From IMG/VR virus record IMGVR_UViG_3300021961_005430, positions 1-28,829 of that record: 28,829 nt of DNA; one strand, written 5' to 3'. This DNA comes from a virus. A program made the translations under genes and the position numbers. Shown piece by piece: positions 11,536 through 19,215 of this stretch; position 1 is the stretch's first letter, and every line of letters begins with the position of its first letter. The notes under the pieces were generated by a model. It was not told the DNA's origin, ran no database searches, and saw only the letters and a program-made list of their open reading frames with translations.

Positions 11536-12028
11536 TCTTTTTAGCCCTCGCCTTTCTTTTGGGTTTTGTTTCTGGTTTGTTATACTCAGTTATACCAAGA
11601 GGTTTAAGTAAAGGTTCAAGCTGTGGATACAATTCTAACAACTTACCATCTTTTACTGCTGTCAGTATCTTAGCTTCTTTGTGGTGTACTCCTTCAAGTA
11701 TATTCAACCACTGTGCCTCTCTCTTTACAGGAGGTAGATTATTCATGTTGCTACCAGGTGTAATAAATGCTTTCACTCTGCGCCATTCAAGCTGTAGAGT
11801 AGTTTCACCCATGCCTTCAGGAATATCTTCTTTAATTTTATTGATTTTAGGCATACCCTCAGGCAAATCCCATGCGGGTTTCTCAGCACCTACACCAATA
11901 CGCACAATAGGAACCAATGCCTGATTAGTAGACGCCCACTCTTTCAGTCGCTTCACCTGCTCATCTACAGATGTTGCTTTGAATACCCACTCAAAACCCT
12001 CATCTGCTTGTCTAAATTTTGCTGCCAT
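11516..12028 (-). CDS. conserved T4-like hypothetical protein (DUF6433-like)
   Basis: 170 aa. Contains LEWRRVKAFITPGSNMNNLP and REAQWLNILEGVHHKEAKIL, a pattern I associate with a family conserved in T4-like phages (tentatively DUF6433), then KDGKLLELYP and a Lys-rich tail (KPKRKARAKK). The basic tail suggests nucleic-acid or protein contact, but no role is known. Its ATG overlaps the stop of the RNase H gene (TAATG), placing it in the replication operon. Confidence 0.6.
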   Translation of the reverse strand: MAAKFRQADEGFEWVFKATSVDEQVKRLKEWASTNQALVPIVRIGVGAEKPAWDLPEGMPKINKIKEDIPEGMGETTLQLEWRRVKAFITPGSNMNNLPPVKREAQWLNILEGVHHKEAKILTAVKDGKLLELYPQLEPLLKPLGITEYNKPETKPKRKARAKKNVEKSS

Positions 12029-12921
12029 TAAAAATCTCCCAACACATCCATCATGTTTTTCATTTTGTTTTTTATAAAATAGTTTAGCAACTGACTTCTA
12101 TCGCCACCCTGCTGTAATTCGTAACTATTTATAATGTTATCTTTAATCTCCTGAGGAGTTTGTGTAAGGTCAACAAGCATACGATTACGATTGTATCCGT
12201 GTGCCATATCAGCTGTCACCCATTCCTCAGGCGGCTTAGACTTCCACTCTGCTAACTGAGTCTTACGTATGGGCTTTTGACGTTTACCTTCCACAAAACA
12301 ATCATCAGGGGACAACATATTAGGAATGCCGTCACCCTTATCGCCTGTAATAATATGTTCCATCAGTACCTTTTCAACAGGTTCTTTTAGTTTGATCCAC
12401 TTCTTAAATGCTGGGGCATACTGTTTCACGTTGTCCCATTTCTGTAGCTGATTGAAGTCATGGTCACCGCTGATAATGAGATAAGGAACAGAAGTAGGAT
12501 CACCGAACAATCCATCAGGCTCTCCCAACTTCTGACTATATTCAGCAAGAGCACCAATAACGTCATCTGCCTCTGCCCCTTCTATGTCTATGACAGGATA
12601 TGGGAAGAATTCTGCTAACTCATCTCGTATAATAGACAGAGCATCAAAGATAGCATTCCAATCAAAGTCTGACTTTGCTCTGTCTTTCTTACGGTGTGCT
12701 TTGTACTGTGGGAATACCTTTCGTCTCCAGTAGTGTCTGTTATCACAAGCAATAACAAGCTCACCAAACTCATTACCGAAACGTGTGCGATATGAGCGAA
12801 TGGTATTGATAATCATGTGACGCAACAAGGGTAAGTTTACTTCAATATCACTACCAGGCCTGTGACCTATCTCTGACATGAATGTTGCAATTGCTACTTG
12901 GTTATAATCTATGACAATCAT
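12028..12921 (-). CDS. rnh: RNase H / 5'-3' exonuclease of the T4 Rnh (FEN) family
   Basis: 297 aa. Metal-binding acids of the FEN/5'-exonuclease fold are in place: Asp5 (VIDYNQ), Asp60 (ACDNRHYWRR, with basic helical-arch residues to about 83, HRKKDRAKSD), Glu117/Asp119/Asp120 (EGAEADDVIG), Asp153/Asp155 (SGDHDFNQLQ), and the helix-hairpin-helix-type GDKGDGIPN. T4 RNase H removes RNA primers and flaps from lagging-strand fragments. Length is close to that of T4 Rnh (305 aa). It overlaps the upstream gene by ATGA and is followed by TAATG, so it is expressed with the replication-linked neighbours. Confidence 0.9.
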   Translation of the reverse strand: MIVIDYNQVAIATFMSEIGHRPGSDIEVNLPLLRHMIINTIRSYRTRFGNEFGELVIACDNRHYWRRKVFPQYKAHRKKDRAKSDFDWNAIFDALSIIRDELAEFFPYPVIDIEGAEADDVIGALAEYSQKLGEPDGLFGDPTSVPYLIISGDHDFNQLQKWDNVKQYAPAFKKWIKLKEPVEKVLMEHIITGDKGDGIPNMLSPDDCFVEGKRQKPIRKTQLAEWKSKPPEEWVTADMAHGYNRNRMLVDLTQTPQEIKDNIINSYELQQGGDRSQLLNYFIKNKMKNMMDVLGDF

Positions 12922-13994
12922 TTAATCACCCTCAGCAAAACCATTGTGGGTTGCACACGGGACTTTGCAGGAAACTTCTTGCCACGTATCTTGTCCATAA
13001 ATGAGTGCAAACCATTCTTACGACATTCCATAAACAACTTAACATATTCGTCTTTACGGACTGTCTTTTCGTATGATTTTGTGAGGGAGTAATTATCAAT
13101 GACTGTGCCTTTAACCCCCAAAGTGTTTTCATACTCTGACGCATACACACCAATACGCTTACGCTTAATGTCATACACCCATACCTCACTTGCACCTATG
13201 ATCTCAACAGGATCAATGGACTTATATTGCTCGTGCTGCTTAGTGTACTTCAGCCTGCGTACAAGTTTGTTCTTGTCAACAGGACGCTTACGTCTGATAC
13301 GTGTAATCTTTTTAGCCTGTTTAGTTTCCATGAGGCCTGTTTGTACGCCATCAAAGAAAGCTAACAAGTGCTTTAGGGTAGACTTTTTAACGTGTGAGTA
13401 GCCTTCTGCTAACTGCTCATCATCACCCTGTGCTAACTCTCTAAACTCCATAGCAAACTCGTCTACAATTGTAACAGCTTGTCCTGTCTCAACATTGTTG
13501 AGTTTGAATGATTCTACAAAGTCTTTGTAGTTCGTCATCTGTGTGCCATGAATGATACGATCAATCGAATCATCTACACCCATAGCAAACTTATCAAGAT
13601 TCTCTCGTATGATTACAACTTTGGGTTTGACTTCCTTTTCTTCTACATAGGAACCAGCTGCTGCTATCCAAATATTCTTCTGCCTTTCCATCCATTCAGA
13701 TGTTGATTGTGTCAACCAACCCAACTTGTTCCAACAGTAGAAATATTTAGCAACTGAATGAAAAGTAGAATCAGGCAACTTTGAAATAATAGACACAGTG
13801 TCTTTATCCCAGTTTGCTTTCATCCACTTTTTAAAGTGATTAACACCTGCCTTATCTTGTATCTCGTAATGCACGAAATACAGGCACTGGCGTAGTGCTA
13901 CCTCTCGTTCTTCGTTATCGGTGAGCAGTTTGAATTCTGCCCACTTAGGTTCTGGCAACACATAGGTGCTGCGTGTTCGTTTTGTCTTTGCCAT
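12918..13994 (-). CDS. conserved marine T4-like hypothetical protein (358 aa)
   Basis: 358 aa, basic, starting MAKTKRTRSTYVLPEPKWAE. The C-terminal half holds KRPVDKNKLVRRLKY, SIDPVEIIGASEVWVYDIK and VKGTVIDNY, a conserved block I know from cyanophage-type T4-like genomes, where the role is unknown. The N-terminal half is mainly helical. It has the only sigma70-type promoter in this part of the window (14025-14054) and an AAGGAG ribosome-binding site 7 nt before the ATG, so it heads the unit continuing into RNase H. A role in DNA metabolism is inferred from that linkage alone. Confidence 0.65.
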   Translation of the reverse strand: MAKTKRTRSTYVLPEPKWAEFKLLTDNEEREVALRQCLYFVHYEIQDKAGVNHFKKWMKANWDKDTVSIISKLPDSTFHSVAKYFYCWNKLGWLTQSTSEWMERQKNIWIAAAGSYVEEKEVKPKVVIIRENLDKFAMGVDDSIDRIIHGTQMTNYKDFVESFKLNNVETGQAVTIVDEFAMEFRELAQGDDEQLAEGYSHVKKSTLKHLLAFFDGVQTGLMETKQAKKITRIRRKRPVDKNKLVRRLKYTKQHEQYKSIDPVEIIGASEVWVYDIKRKRIGVYASEYENTLGVKGTVIDNYSLTKSYEKTVRKDEYVKLFMECRKNGLHSFMDKIRGKKFPAKSRVQPTMVLLRVIK

Positions 13995-14024
13995 TTAAGG
14001 ACTCCTTCTATAATTACATCTATA

Positions 14025-14054
14025 ATTATAACAGAAAAAAACCCTAAATGTCAA
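14025..14054 (-). promoter_or_regulatory. sigma70-type promoter for the 358-aa gene and RNase H unit
   Basis: Minus strand TTGACA (14054-14049), 18-nt spacer with a T-rich run, TATAAT (14030-14025). It overlaps the last codons of the gene at 14044-14556. It lacks the AATGCTT/AAGCATT flanks of the early family. Confidence 0.75.
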
Positions 14055-14556
14055 GCTCTTTTATGTACTGTTCTACAGTTATTGAGGGGATTTCGGTGAT
14101 TGCACAGGTATTGTCCACAACTCTACGGACATTTAGACCTTCACATATATACATCAATCGGTCATTCCAAATGTCAAAACGGTCATTTGGTTGTGCTGTA
14201 TCTGGATATAATTTTTGGGATACACCATCAAACCCTATTAAATCTATTTGTCCAGCGCCTAAATCTTTGGCCAAAAGAATGGCCGCGTTGCCTGTGTTCT
14301 CACCATTCATAAAGTGAGGGGTATGCCAGTTTGTTTTAGGATGATATCCTAATCGTCTCAGGGTCATGTGTCTGTAGTAAACAACTCCCTCATAGGAACT
14401 TTCATATACTTCTTTGGTAATGGCGTGGTCTATAACACACAAATAAGTGGGGTGAAAATCTCTGTAGACCGCGTTACATCCTACTGTAATTCCTGATATC
14501 TTTTGTAAAGGAATCGGGGTCCTTGAGACCCCGTTACCTATAACAGTTACCCTCAT
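14044..14556 (-). CDS. nucleotide-sugar/sialyltransferase-like or MptE-like protein
   Basis: 170 aa. Starts MRVTVIGNGVSRTPIPLQ: a beta strand with GNGxSR loop, then VGCNAVYRDFHPTYLCVID (about 25-43), then a NTGNAAILLAKDLGAGQIDLIGFDG segment. This N-GNG / cNAvyrd / viD / G-FD order is shared by DUF115/MptE-like proteins and by CST-type (GT42) sialyltransferases. It suggests a nucleotide-binding transferase; I cannot tell which. The ATG overlaps the TGA of the upstream SH3-like gene (ATGA). Confidence 0.45.
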   Translation of the reverse strand: MRVTVIGNGVSRTPIPLQKISGITVGCNAVYRDFHPTYLCVIDHAITKEVYESSYEGVVYYRHMTLRRLGYHPKTNWHTPHFMNGENTGNAAILLAKDLGAGQIDLIGFDGVSQKLYPDTAQPNDRFDIWNDRLMYICEGLNVRRVVDNTCAITEIPSITVEQYIKELDI

Positions 14557-14777
14557 ACAAAGGACTTGATATTCTTAATAATAACAGAACGCCAGCCATT
14601 GTTTTCAGTGTCAAAAACAACTAAATTATTTTCAGGAGCTGTTCTGGTTCCTGTTGTTGCAGGCACTACACTTTCCTGTAGTGTGGCCTTCATCACACGT
14701 TCCGTACCGTCTTTCTTTGTAAAAGTAATTGTACGCACGCCTGTCTGTAGTGCGCTTACATAATCTTCTCTACTCAT
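14553..14777 (-). CDS. WYL_2/Sm-like SH3 beta-barrel protein
   Basis: 74 aa from the ATG at 14777, chosen for GGAG 6 nt upstream; the frame extends to 14822. MSREDYVSALQTGVRTITF followed by KKDGTERVMKATL, then NNLVVFDTENNGWRSV, is the pattern of the small phage WYL_2 (DUF2693) Sm-like barrel family: a short helix, then beta strands with the TFTKxDGxERVM signature. The role is unknown; nucleic-acid binding is assumed for the fold. Overlaps the gene upstream only if the longer start is used. Confidence 0.7.
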   Translation of the reverse strand: MSREDYVSALQTGVRTITFTKKDGTERVMKATLQESVVPATTGTRTAPENNLVVFDTENNGWRSVIIKNIKSFV

Positions 14778-14788
14778 TTTACTCTCCA

Positions 14789-15061
14789 TTATAAAACTAT
14801 ACCCGAAGTGAATTCCCGCCATGCTTTTTCAACTGCTGGATTCACCGCCATCACAACTACTACATTGCTACTGTAGAAAGTAGCCTCATTAGGCTCTTCA
14901 ACGCCTGCCATGCTAACACCTTTAGCAAAGCCCATACCCTGTTGGTTATGGACAATCATTCTTGGATCTTCAAGTGTCACACCCTCAGGAGTGTCAGCTA
15001 CAAACTTGCCTACAAACTCACCTACATTTGTGACAACTGATACCACATCATTCTTTTTCAT
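14789..15061 (-). CDS. small Lsm/SH3-like phage protein
   Basis: 90 aa from the ATG at 15061 (AAGGAAAG 5 nt upstream). MKKNDVVSVVTNVGEFVGKF, then TLEDPRMIVHNQQGMGFA, looks like the two-strand start and DPRxIV turn of an Lsm-type barrel, with a C-terminal helix (VEKAWREFTSG). Related small proteins occur in T4-like phages next to the WYL_2 protein. No function known. It overlaps the end of the upstream membrane protein gene by 14 nt. Confidence 0.55.
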   Translation of the reverse strand: MKKNDVVSVVTNVGEFVGKFVADTPEGVTLEDPRMIVHNQQGMGFAKGVSMAGVEEPNEATFYSSNVVVVMAVNPAVEKAWREFTSGIVL

Positions 15062-15983
15062 TATCTTTCCTTTTCTTATCAACTAACCAACTCAATTTAC
15101 TTCTTAGGCTTCTATCTAATCTATTCAACTGTTCTACTTCTGTATCAGACAAATCAGGTACACCGTCAACATCAATACCAAAGTCCTCTGGTTCAGGCTC
15201 TATTGTATTTATTGTCACAAAGGATATTTTCTCACCCCTGCGCTGTAGTAATGACTGATTGGCCGCTATGACAAGCAATATAGCCAACGGGTCAAATACT
15301 AATACTATTAATATTACTACAATTCGTACCGTGTTGTCAAGCATTTCTTCAGGATTTTCATATATAAGTGCCGCAATGTATTTTACCGGGCCAACTTCTG
15401 CTTCTTGCTGTAATGCCATCTGTCTAAGTGGCCGTAAATCATCCTCATACGACTCAATATTCTGGATTGCTTGTTCAATAGAAGCATTGAGGGTTTGTCT
15501 TTCTTCTGCCTGTGAAGCACGGACAGCTAAGGCGCCATCAGGGCCTCGTATCCTGTCGTAGTCCTGTAGAATCTGAACAGAGGCATCGAGACTCGCAATA
15601 ACATTCTCCGCATCAGTTATGACACGCCTTTCATTATTGATTCGCCTTTCAATGCTCTCAATCTGTAGAGCATTGTTGCCTCCCATTGTAATAGTTTGTT
15701 CAATGTGTGCTTTGGATAGGAACCCATAGATTCCCATACTTGTAATAAATGATAAAATAACTACAGATGTAGTCAAATAAACTTTATGTAGTAGTGCTGC
15801 CGTGTCCCAATTACGATATATCCAAGAGGCTGTGACAAGTTTTGCCACTTCAAGGACTATGCCCATTGTTAAGATAGGTACAGGCACTCCTGGAAAGATA
15901 GCCATCAGTCCCACTATTGAGAACCAACCTGCTACTGCTGATACTGCTAATGCTGAACACAGGAGAAGCGCTATGAAAAACAT
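15048..15983 (-). CDS. phage membrane protein with central coiled coil
   Basis: 311 aa. Three N-terminal membrane segments (about 3-30, 35-55, 69-89), a long polar coiled-coil domain (about 105-205, IERRINNERRVITDAENV and related heptads), a fourth membrane segment near 232-252 (VVILIVLVFDPLAILLVIA) and an acidic C-terminal tail. The start MFFIALLLCSALAVSAVAGW is nearly a signature of a membrane protein recurrent in marine T4-like phages, loosely like DUF4407. Role unknown; an inner-membrane role in infection, such as exclusion or lysis control, is possible. GAGGAA lies 8 nt before the ATG; it overlaps the sulfotransferase-like gene end by 13 nt. Confidence 0.65.
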   Translation of the reverse strand: MFFIALLLCSALAVSAVAGWFSIVGLMAIFPGVPVPILTMGIVLEVAKLVTASWIYRNWDTAALLHKVYLTTSVVILSFITSMGIYGFLSKAHIEQTITMGGNNALQIESIERRINNERRVITDAENVIASLDASVQILQDYDRIRGPDGALAVRASQAEERQTLNASIEQAIQNIESYEDDLRPLRQMALQQEAEVGPVKYIAALIYENPEEMLDNTVRIVVILIVLVFDPLAILLVIAANQSLLQRRGEKISFVTINTIEPEPEDFGIDVDGVPDLSDTEVEQLNRLDRSLRSKLSWLVDKKRKDNEKE

Positions 15984-16498
15984 CTGTGAAATTCCTCTAC
16001 TGTGATGCGTTGGTTTTCATTTAATAATTTAAAATACAAACCCATTTCAGTATCCCAATCGTAATCATTTTCAACCCAGTTTCTTTTTTCTAAAGCTGGG
16101 TCTCTTTGTATATGTGGAACGTAATCCCCCAAATTATCAAATAATAATATCTTAAAGTTTATATCTAAGTTCAGTCTGTGTAGAAAGGGAGCGCCGTGAT
16201 ATAACATGAACCTTTCATAGTTATCATACTGTGGATGATCTTGATGGTTTTGTTCTACCCATAATTGATGCCCACTCATAAATCTGTCTTTAGGGTCTCT
16301 CAATACAAGTATCTGTGTTTTTTCAGATTGCTGTATTGTATCAGGCACAACAAAAAACTTGAACCTTTCTTCCGGTGGAAGGGTAGTGTCACCATATACG
16401 TCACTATAGGAGTAACCGAGCGTGTGGTGTGTTATTGACTTTGTACCACACCTACCCATTGAGTATAATATTGCTTTATCGTTTTCAACTTTTAACAT
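15971..16498 (-). CDS. second sulfotransferase-like protein
   Basis: 175 aa. SMGRCGTKSI (13-22) is a P-loop-like phosphosulfate-binding loop, and LRDPKDRFMSGHQLW (66-80) is the Arg...Ser 3'-phosphate-binding segment of the PAPS sulfotransferase superfamily. It is shorter than cellular sulfotransferases (250-300 aa) and lacks an obvious catalytic His between the two motifs beyond SITHHTLG. Not closely similar to the first one (1594-2253), so probably separately acquired. Substrate unknown. Overlaps the GIY-YIG gene end by 14 nt. Confidence 0.65.
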   Translation of the reverse strand: MLKVENDKAILYSMGRCGTKSITHHTLGYSYSDVYGDTTLPPEERFKFFVVPDTIQQSEKTQILVLRDPKDRFMSGHQLWVEQNHQDHPQYDNYERFMLYHGAPFLHRLNLDINFKILLFDNLGDYVPHIQRDPALEKRNWVENDYDWDTEMGLYFKLLNENQRITVEEFHRCFS

Positions 16499-16832
16499 TC
16501 GGTAACCACTCTAACGGAACAAAATCAGCTAATGGCTCTTTGTTCAGTCTTATATTTAACATTGAGTTTAGGCACTTAGGATCGTGACGTTGTTGCCACT
16601 GTAATAAAAACTCCTGCATCTTAGCATGAGACTTCTTCTCAAACTCAGCAATAGTTTCTTTTGTAAGTTCACCTTCATACTCCTTAACGTACTTAGAGCT
16701 ACCATAATATTTTTCATAGAGCCTTTGAGGCTTGCCTGAATATCCTATATAGTAATCACCATTAGGAAAATAGGTACAGTAAACTTTATGAGTCTGTGGT
16801 TCCTTCTTCTTCCGCTTCTTCTTTATCGCCAT
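16485..16832 (-). CDS. GIY-YIG nuclease
   Basis: 115 aa from the ATG at 16832 (AAGGTG about 8 nt upstream). A Lys-rich N-terminus precedes HKVYCTYFPNGDYYIGYSG (15-33), the GIY-YIG motif in the KVY...YIG form, followed by RLYEKYYGSSK with the conserved Arg37 and Tyr. The fold cuts DNA; free-standing members are often homing endonucleases in T4-like phages. The C-terminal half (FEKKSHAKMQEFLLQWQQ) is helical with Asn/Arg-rich strands. It overlaps the 3' end of the glycosyltransferase-like gene by 47 nt, where a late-type TATAAATA box lies (16860-16867). Confidence 0.7.
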   Translation of the reverse strand: MAIKKKRKKKEPQTHKVYCTYFPNGDYYIGYSGKPQRLYEKYYGSSKYVKEYEGELTKETIAEFEKKSHAKMQEFLLQWQQRHDPKCLNSMLNIRLNKEPLADFVPLEWLPNVKS

Positions 16833-17694
16833 CAAGTACACCTTCATTATCAGATGTACTATTTATATAAGAATTTACCATGTCCTCGCAGTGAGCAATA
16901 TTGTCAAGTGCGAGTTTTTGTATCATAGGTATATCTTCTTGCTTAAAGGTAAGTCTTTTTGATACTACAGCAGCAGGGCAACAATCAGTGGATCTTTTTA
17001 TTTCATTGACATATAAGAACATAGGTACCCCCATTGTTTGTGCTAACTGAGCAGAGCCGCCGGCATATCCTACAAACAAATCACAGTTCTTTAGTATGTC
17101 AACTAATTCTTGTAATGGTGTTCTGTAATCTACAAATCTTACGTTGTCAAAGTTTTCATACGTATTAGACCATGAATCAGGTGACTTCCAAAATTTATGT
17201 TTTGGGTTGTTGTAGTCTTTCCACTGAACATAATTATTATGTGTAGTATTGAACACAATATAACCACTACCACCTTGCCATTTATATTCAGGTTTCATGT
17301 AGCGATAAAAATACAATGGGTGATTGGGTAATTCACTGTGTTGATAAGGTAGATTCTCATTGTATCTTATTTTGAGTTCTACTTTTTCAGTGGTCATCAT
17401 GTCAAAGATTTTTTCTAATCTATAATTAGTATCTTCACTATCAGGATGCTCAATCGTTGGAGCGAGACGTTCACCTTCACCATTAAATGAAGTCCACTCT
17501 AATCTGACTTTCTTGCCTGTTTTCTGTGACAGATTATTTGCATAACCTACAGCACTACACATATCTCCGTAACCAGGCTTTCCTTTCCATTCAACAACAA
17601 TAGGACCAAACACTGCATCCCAATTATTGTTGTATTTGTTTTGATTTACTTTTCTAAAATTACTGCCCTTACCGCCATGCCAAACACCGGACAT
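16786..17694 (-). CDS. glycosyltransferase-like protein with a fused phage N-terminal motif
   Basis: 302 aa. Residues 5-30 carry WHGGKGSNFR and NNWDAVFG, the core of a family of tiny stand-alone phage proteins (GKGSxxR...NWDxIFG). After it comes VEWKGKPGYGDMCSAVGYAN (about 34-53), the GxGD entry of GT9-type glycosyltransferases, and CDLFVGYAGGSAQLAQTMGVP near the C-terminus, the donor-binding stretch of heptosyltransferase-like enzymes. It ends in an acidic tail (GDKEEAEEEG). A role in glycosylating DNA, virion or host surface is possible. It starts 2 nt after the zinc-ribbon gene stop, with GAGGA upstream. Confidence 0.55.
   Translation of the reverse strand: MSGVWHGGKGSNFRKVNQNKYNNNWDAVFGPIVVEWKGKPGYGDMCSAVGYANNLSQKTGKKVRLEWTSFNGEGERLAPTIEHPDSEDTNYRLEKIFDMMTTEKVELKIRYNENLPYQHSELPNHPLYFYRYMKPEYKWQGGSGYIVFNTTHNNYVQWKDYNNPKHKFWKSPDSWSNTYENFDNVRFVDYRTPLQELVDILKNCDLFVGYAGGSAQLAQTMGVPMFLYVNEIKRSTDCCPAAVVSKRLTFKQEDIPMIQKLALDNIAHCEDMVNSYINSTSDNEGVLDGDKEEAEEEGTTDS
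16860..16867 (-). promoter_or_regulatory. possible T4-type late promoter for the GIY-YIG gene
   Basis: Minus strand TATAAATA inside the end of the glycosyltransferase-like gene, 28 nt before the GIY-YIG ATG. In T4, homing endonuclease genes commonly use such internal late promoters. A chance match is possible in AT-rich DNA. Confidence 0.4.
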
Positions 17695-17696
17695 AA

Positions 17697-17852
17697 TTAG
17701 TCATCCTCGAAATCCAATTCATCATCAACAATAAGTTCCGCACAAAAGGCACAAAATCTTGGTTCGTCAATATTATTTTCTGGGTCATATGTAACCATGT
17801 ACTCTGCCCCACATTTTTCGCAATAATTTTCTACACTTATTTTACTTGACAT
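17697..17852 (-). CDS. 51-aa zinc-ribbon protein
   Basis: Short frame MSSKISVENYCEKCGAEYMV ... RFCAFCAEL ... ending DELDFEDD. Two CxxC knuckles (Cys11/Cys14 and Cys33/Cys36) make a zinc ribbon, and the tail is strongly acidic. It fills the gap between dCMP deaminase, which it overlaps by 16 nt, and the glycosyltransferase-like gene, whose ATG follows after 2 nt. Such mini-ribbons in phages can bind nucleic acid or RNA polymerase; here the function is unknown. Confidence 0.7.
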   Translation of the reverse strand: MSSKISVENYCEKCGAEYMVTYDPENNIDEPRFCAFCAELIVDDELDFEDD

Positions 17853-18256
17853 ACTTCTATACCTGCCTTTTCTAAAAAGTTTCTACCGCTACCCTTTGTA
17901 GCTTCGTAATCGTTTATATAGTATACCTGCGAGATGCCTGCTTGATAAACAAGTTTAGCACACTCTATACAAGGAAAGTGGGTTACAAACAATGTTGCCC
18001 CCTCACTCGAATCTGTTGACCTACACAACTTCATAAGAGCATTAGCTTCTGCGTGAAGTACCTCTGGTTTAGTTTTGGTTGGAGTTACTACATCTTCACA
18101 CTCGTTGCTCCAACCAGAGGGCATACCATTGTAACCAATAGAAAGTATCCTGTTGTCTTTTACAATGACACACCCTACTTGTAGTTTCTTTGCTGTAGAT
18201 AGTTTTGCTGTTTCTTCTGCTATCTTAGCGTAATACTGTAACCATTTTAGGCCCAT
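17837..18256 (-). CDS. deoxycytidylate (dCMP) deaminase
   Basis: 139 aa from the ATG at 18256; the frame also has an ATG at 18268. Zinc ligands and catalytic Glu: HAE (68-70) and PCIEC (95-99: Cys96, Cys99). GYNGMPSG (41-48) is a signature of the dCMP deaminase branch. It converts dCMP to dUMP, feeding thymidylate synthesis by the ThyX encoded 3.4 kb upstream in the same direction. Overlaps the nrdB stop by 10 nt. Confidence 0.9.
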   Translation of the reverse strand: MGLKWLQYYAKIAEETAKLSTAKKLQVGCVIVKDNRILSIGYNGMPSGWSNECEDVVTPTKTKPEVLHAEANALMKLCRSTDSSEGATLFVTHFPCIECAKLVYQAGISQVYYINDYEATKGSGRNFLEKAGIEVCQVK

Positions 18257-19215
18257 ACTTCGTCCCATGTTCCTGTTGTCGCACCACGTGCATAATCTGT
18301 TGCTCTGTTCTCAAAAAAGTTGGTGTGTGTAGGTGCGTTAATCATTTCCTCAACCCACAGCAAAGGATTCTTCTTAACTTTAAATATACCTTTCAGTCCC
18401 AAACTAATCAGTCGCCTGTCACAAATATATCTAATGTATGTTTTTACTTCATCAGGCGTTAGTCCTTCCATTGGACCGATAGCAAATGCCAAGTCAATAA
18501 ACTTATCCTCAAGCTCTACCATCTTCTCTGCAATAGTGTATATTTTACCCTTAACATCATCATTCCAAATGTCAATGTTCTCATTTACATACTCACGGAA
18601 CAACTTAATCATATTCTCAGCATGCAAAGTCTCATCAACAATCGACCACGTAATAATCTGTCCCATGCCTTTCATCTTACCGTGACGTGGGAAGTTCAGT
18701 AGCATAATGAATGAGCTGAACAACTGCATACCTTCTGTAAACGCTGAGAAGGCAGCGATGTTTGTTGCTACTGTAGAAATATCCTGATTTGCGTTTGACA
18801 TTTCCATAAAGTATTCATGCTTGTCTTTCATAGCATCATACTCAAGGAATTCGTTGTACGTGGACTCAGGCATACCTAATGTTTCAATAAGGTGACTGTA
18901 TGCTGCTACGTGTAATGCCTCTCGTGCTGCAAACCCTGCGAGCATCATACGAATCTCAGGCTGTTTGAAGTATGGGAGATAGTTATTGACATAGCCGCCG
19001 GCTACATCAATGTCACCCTGTGTAAAGAATCTAAATATGTTTGTAAGGAATGCCTTCTCTGCTGCTGATAGTTTAGTTTTCCAATCCTTAACATCCTCTG
19101 CCATAGGGACTTCTGTGTGTAGCCAATGTGACTGCTCATGCTTTAACCAAGCATCATATGCCCAGGCATAGTTAAAGGGCTTGAAGTAACTTCTTTCTTC
19201 AGTTAGTTTTTTCAT
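18247..19215 (-). CDS. nrdB: class Ia ribonucleotide reductase small subunit NrdB
   Basis: 322 aa ferritin-like subunit. Di-iron ligands by pattern: Asp68 (TQGDID), Glu99 and His102 (REALH), Glu161 (TEGMQLF), Glu195 and His198 (DETLH). Tyr106 (LHVAAYSHLI) is at the place of the E. coli Tyr122 radical, so it should form a tyrosyl radical. The C-terminus GTWDEVWA is an NrdA-binding type tail. It partners NrdA to reduce ribonucleotides to deoxyribonucleotides. AAGGAAAA precedes the ATG. It is separated from nrdA by one small ORF (19199-19831). Confidence 0.95.
   Translation of the reverse strand: MKKLTEERSYFKPFNYAWAYDAWLKHEQSHWLHTEVPMAEDVKDWKTKLSAAEKAFLTNIFRFFTQGDIDVAGGYVNNYLPYFKQPEIRMMLAGFAAREALHVAAYSHLIETLGMPESTYNEFLEYDAMKDKHEYFMEMSNANQDISTVATNIAAFSAFTEGMQLFSSFIMLLNFPRHGKMKGMGQIITWSIVDETLHAENMIKLFREYVNENIDIWNDDVKGKIYTIAEKMVELEDKFIDLAFAIGPMEGLTPDEVKTYIRYICDRRLISLGLKGIFKVKKNPLLWVEEMINAPTHTNFFENRATDYARGATTGTWDEVWA

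Noticed and set aside
12126-12133. TATAAATA on the minus strand inside the RNase H gene
   Set aside because: About 100 nt from the next start and in conserved coding sequence; most likely chance.
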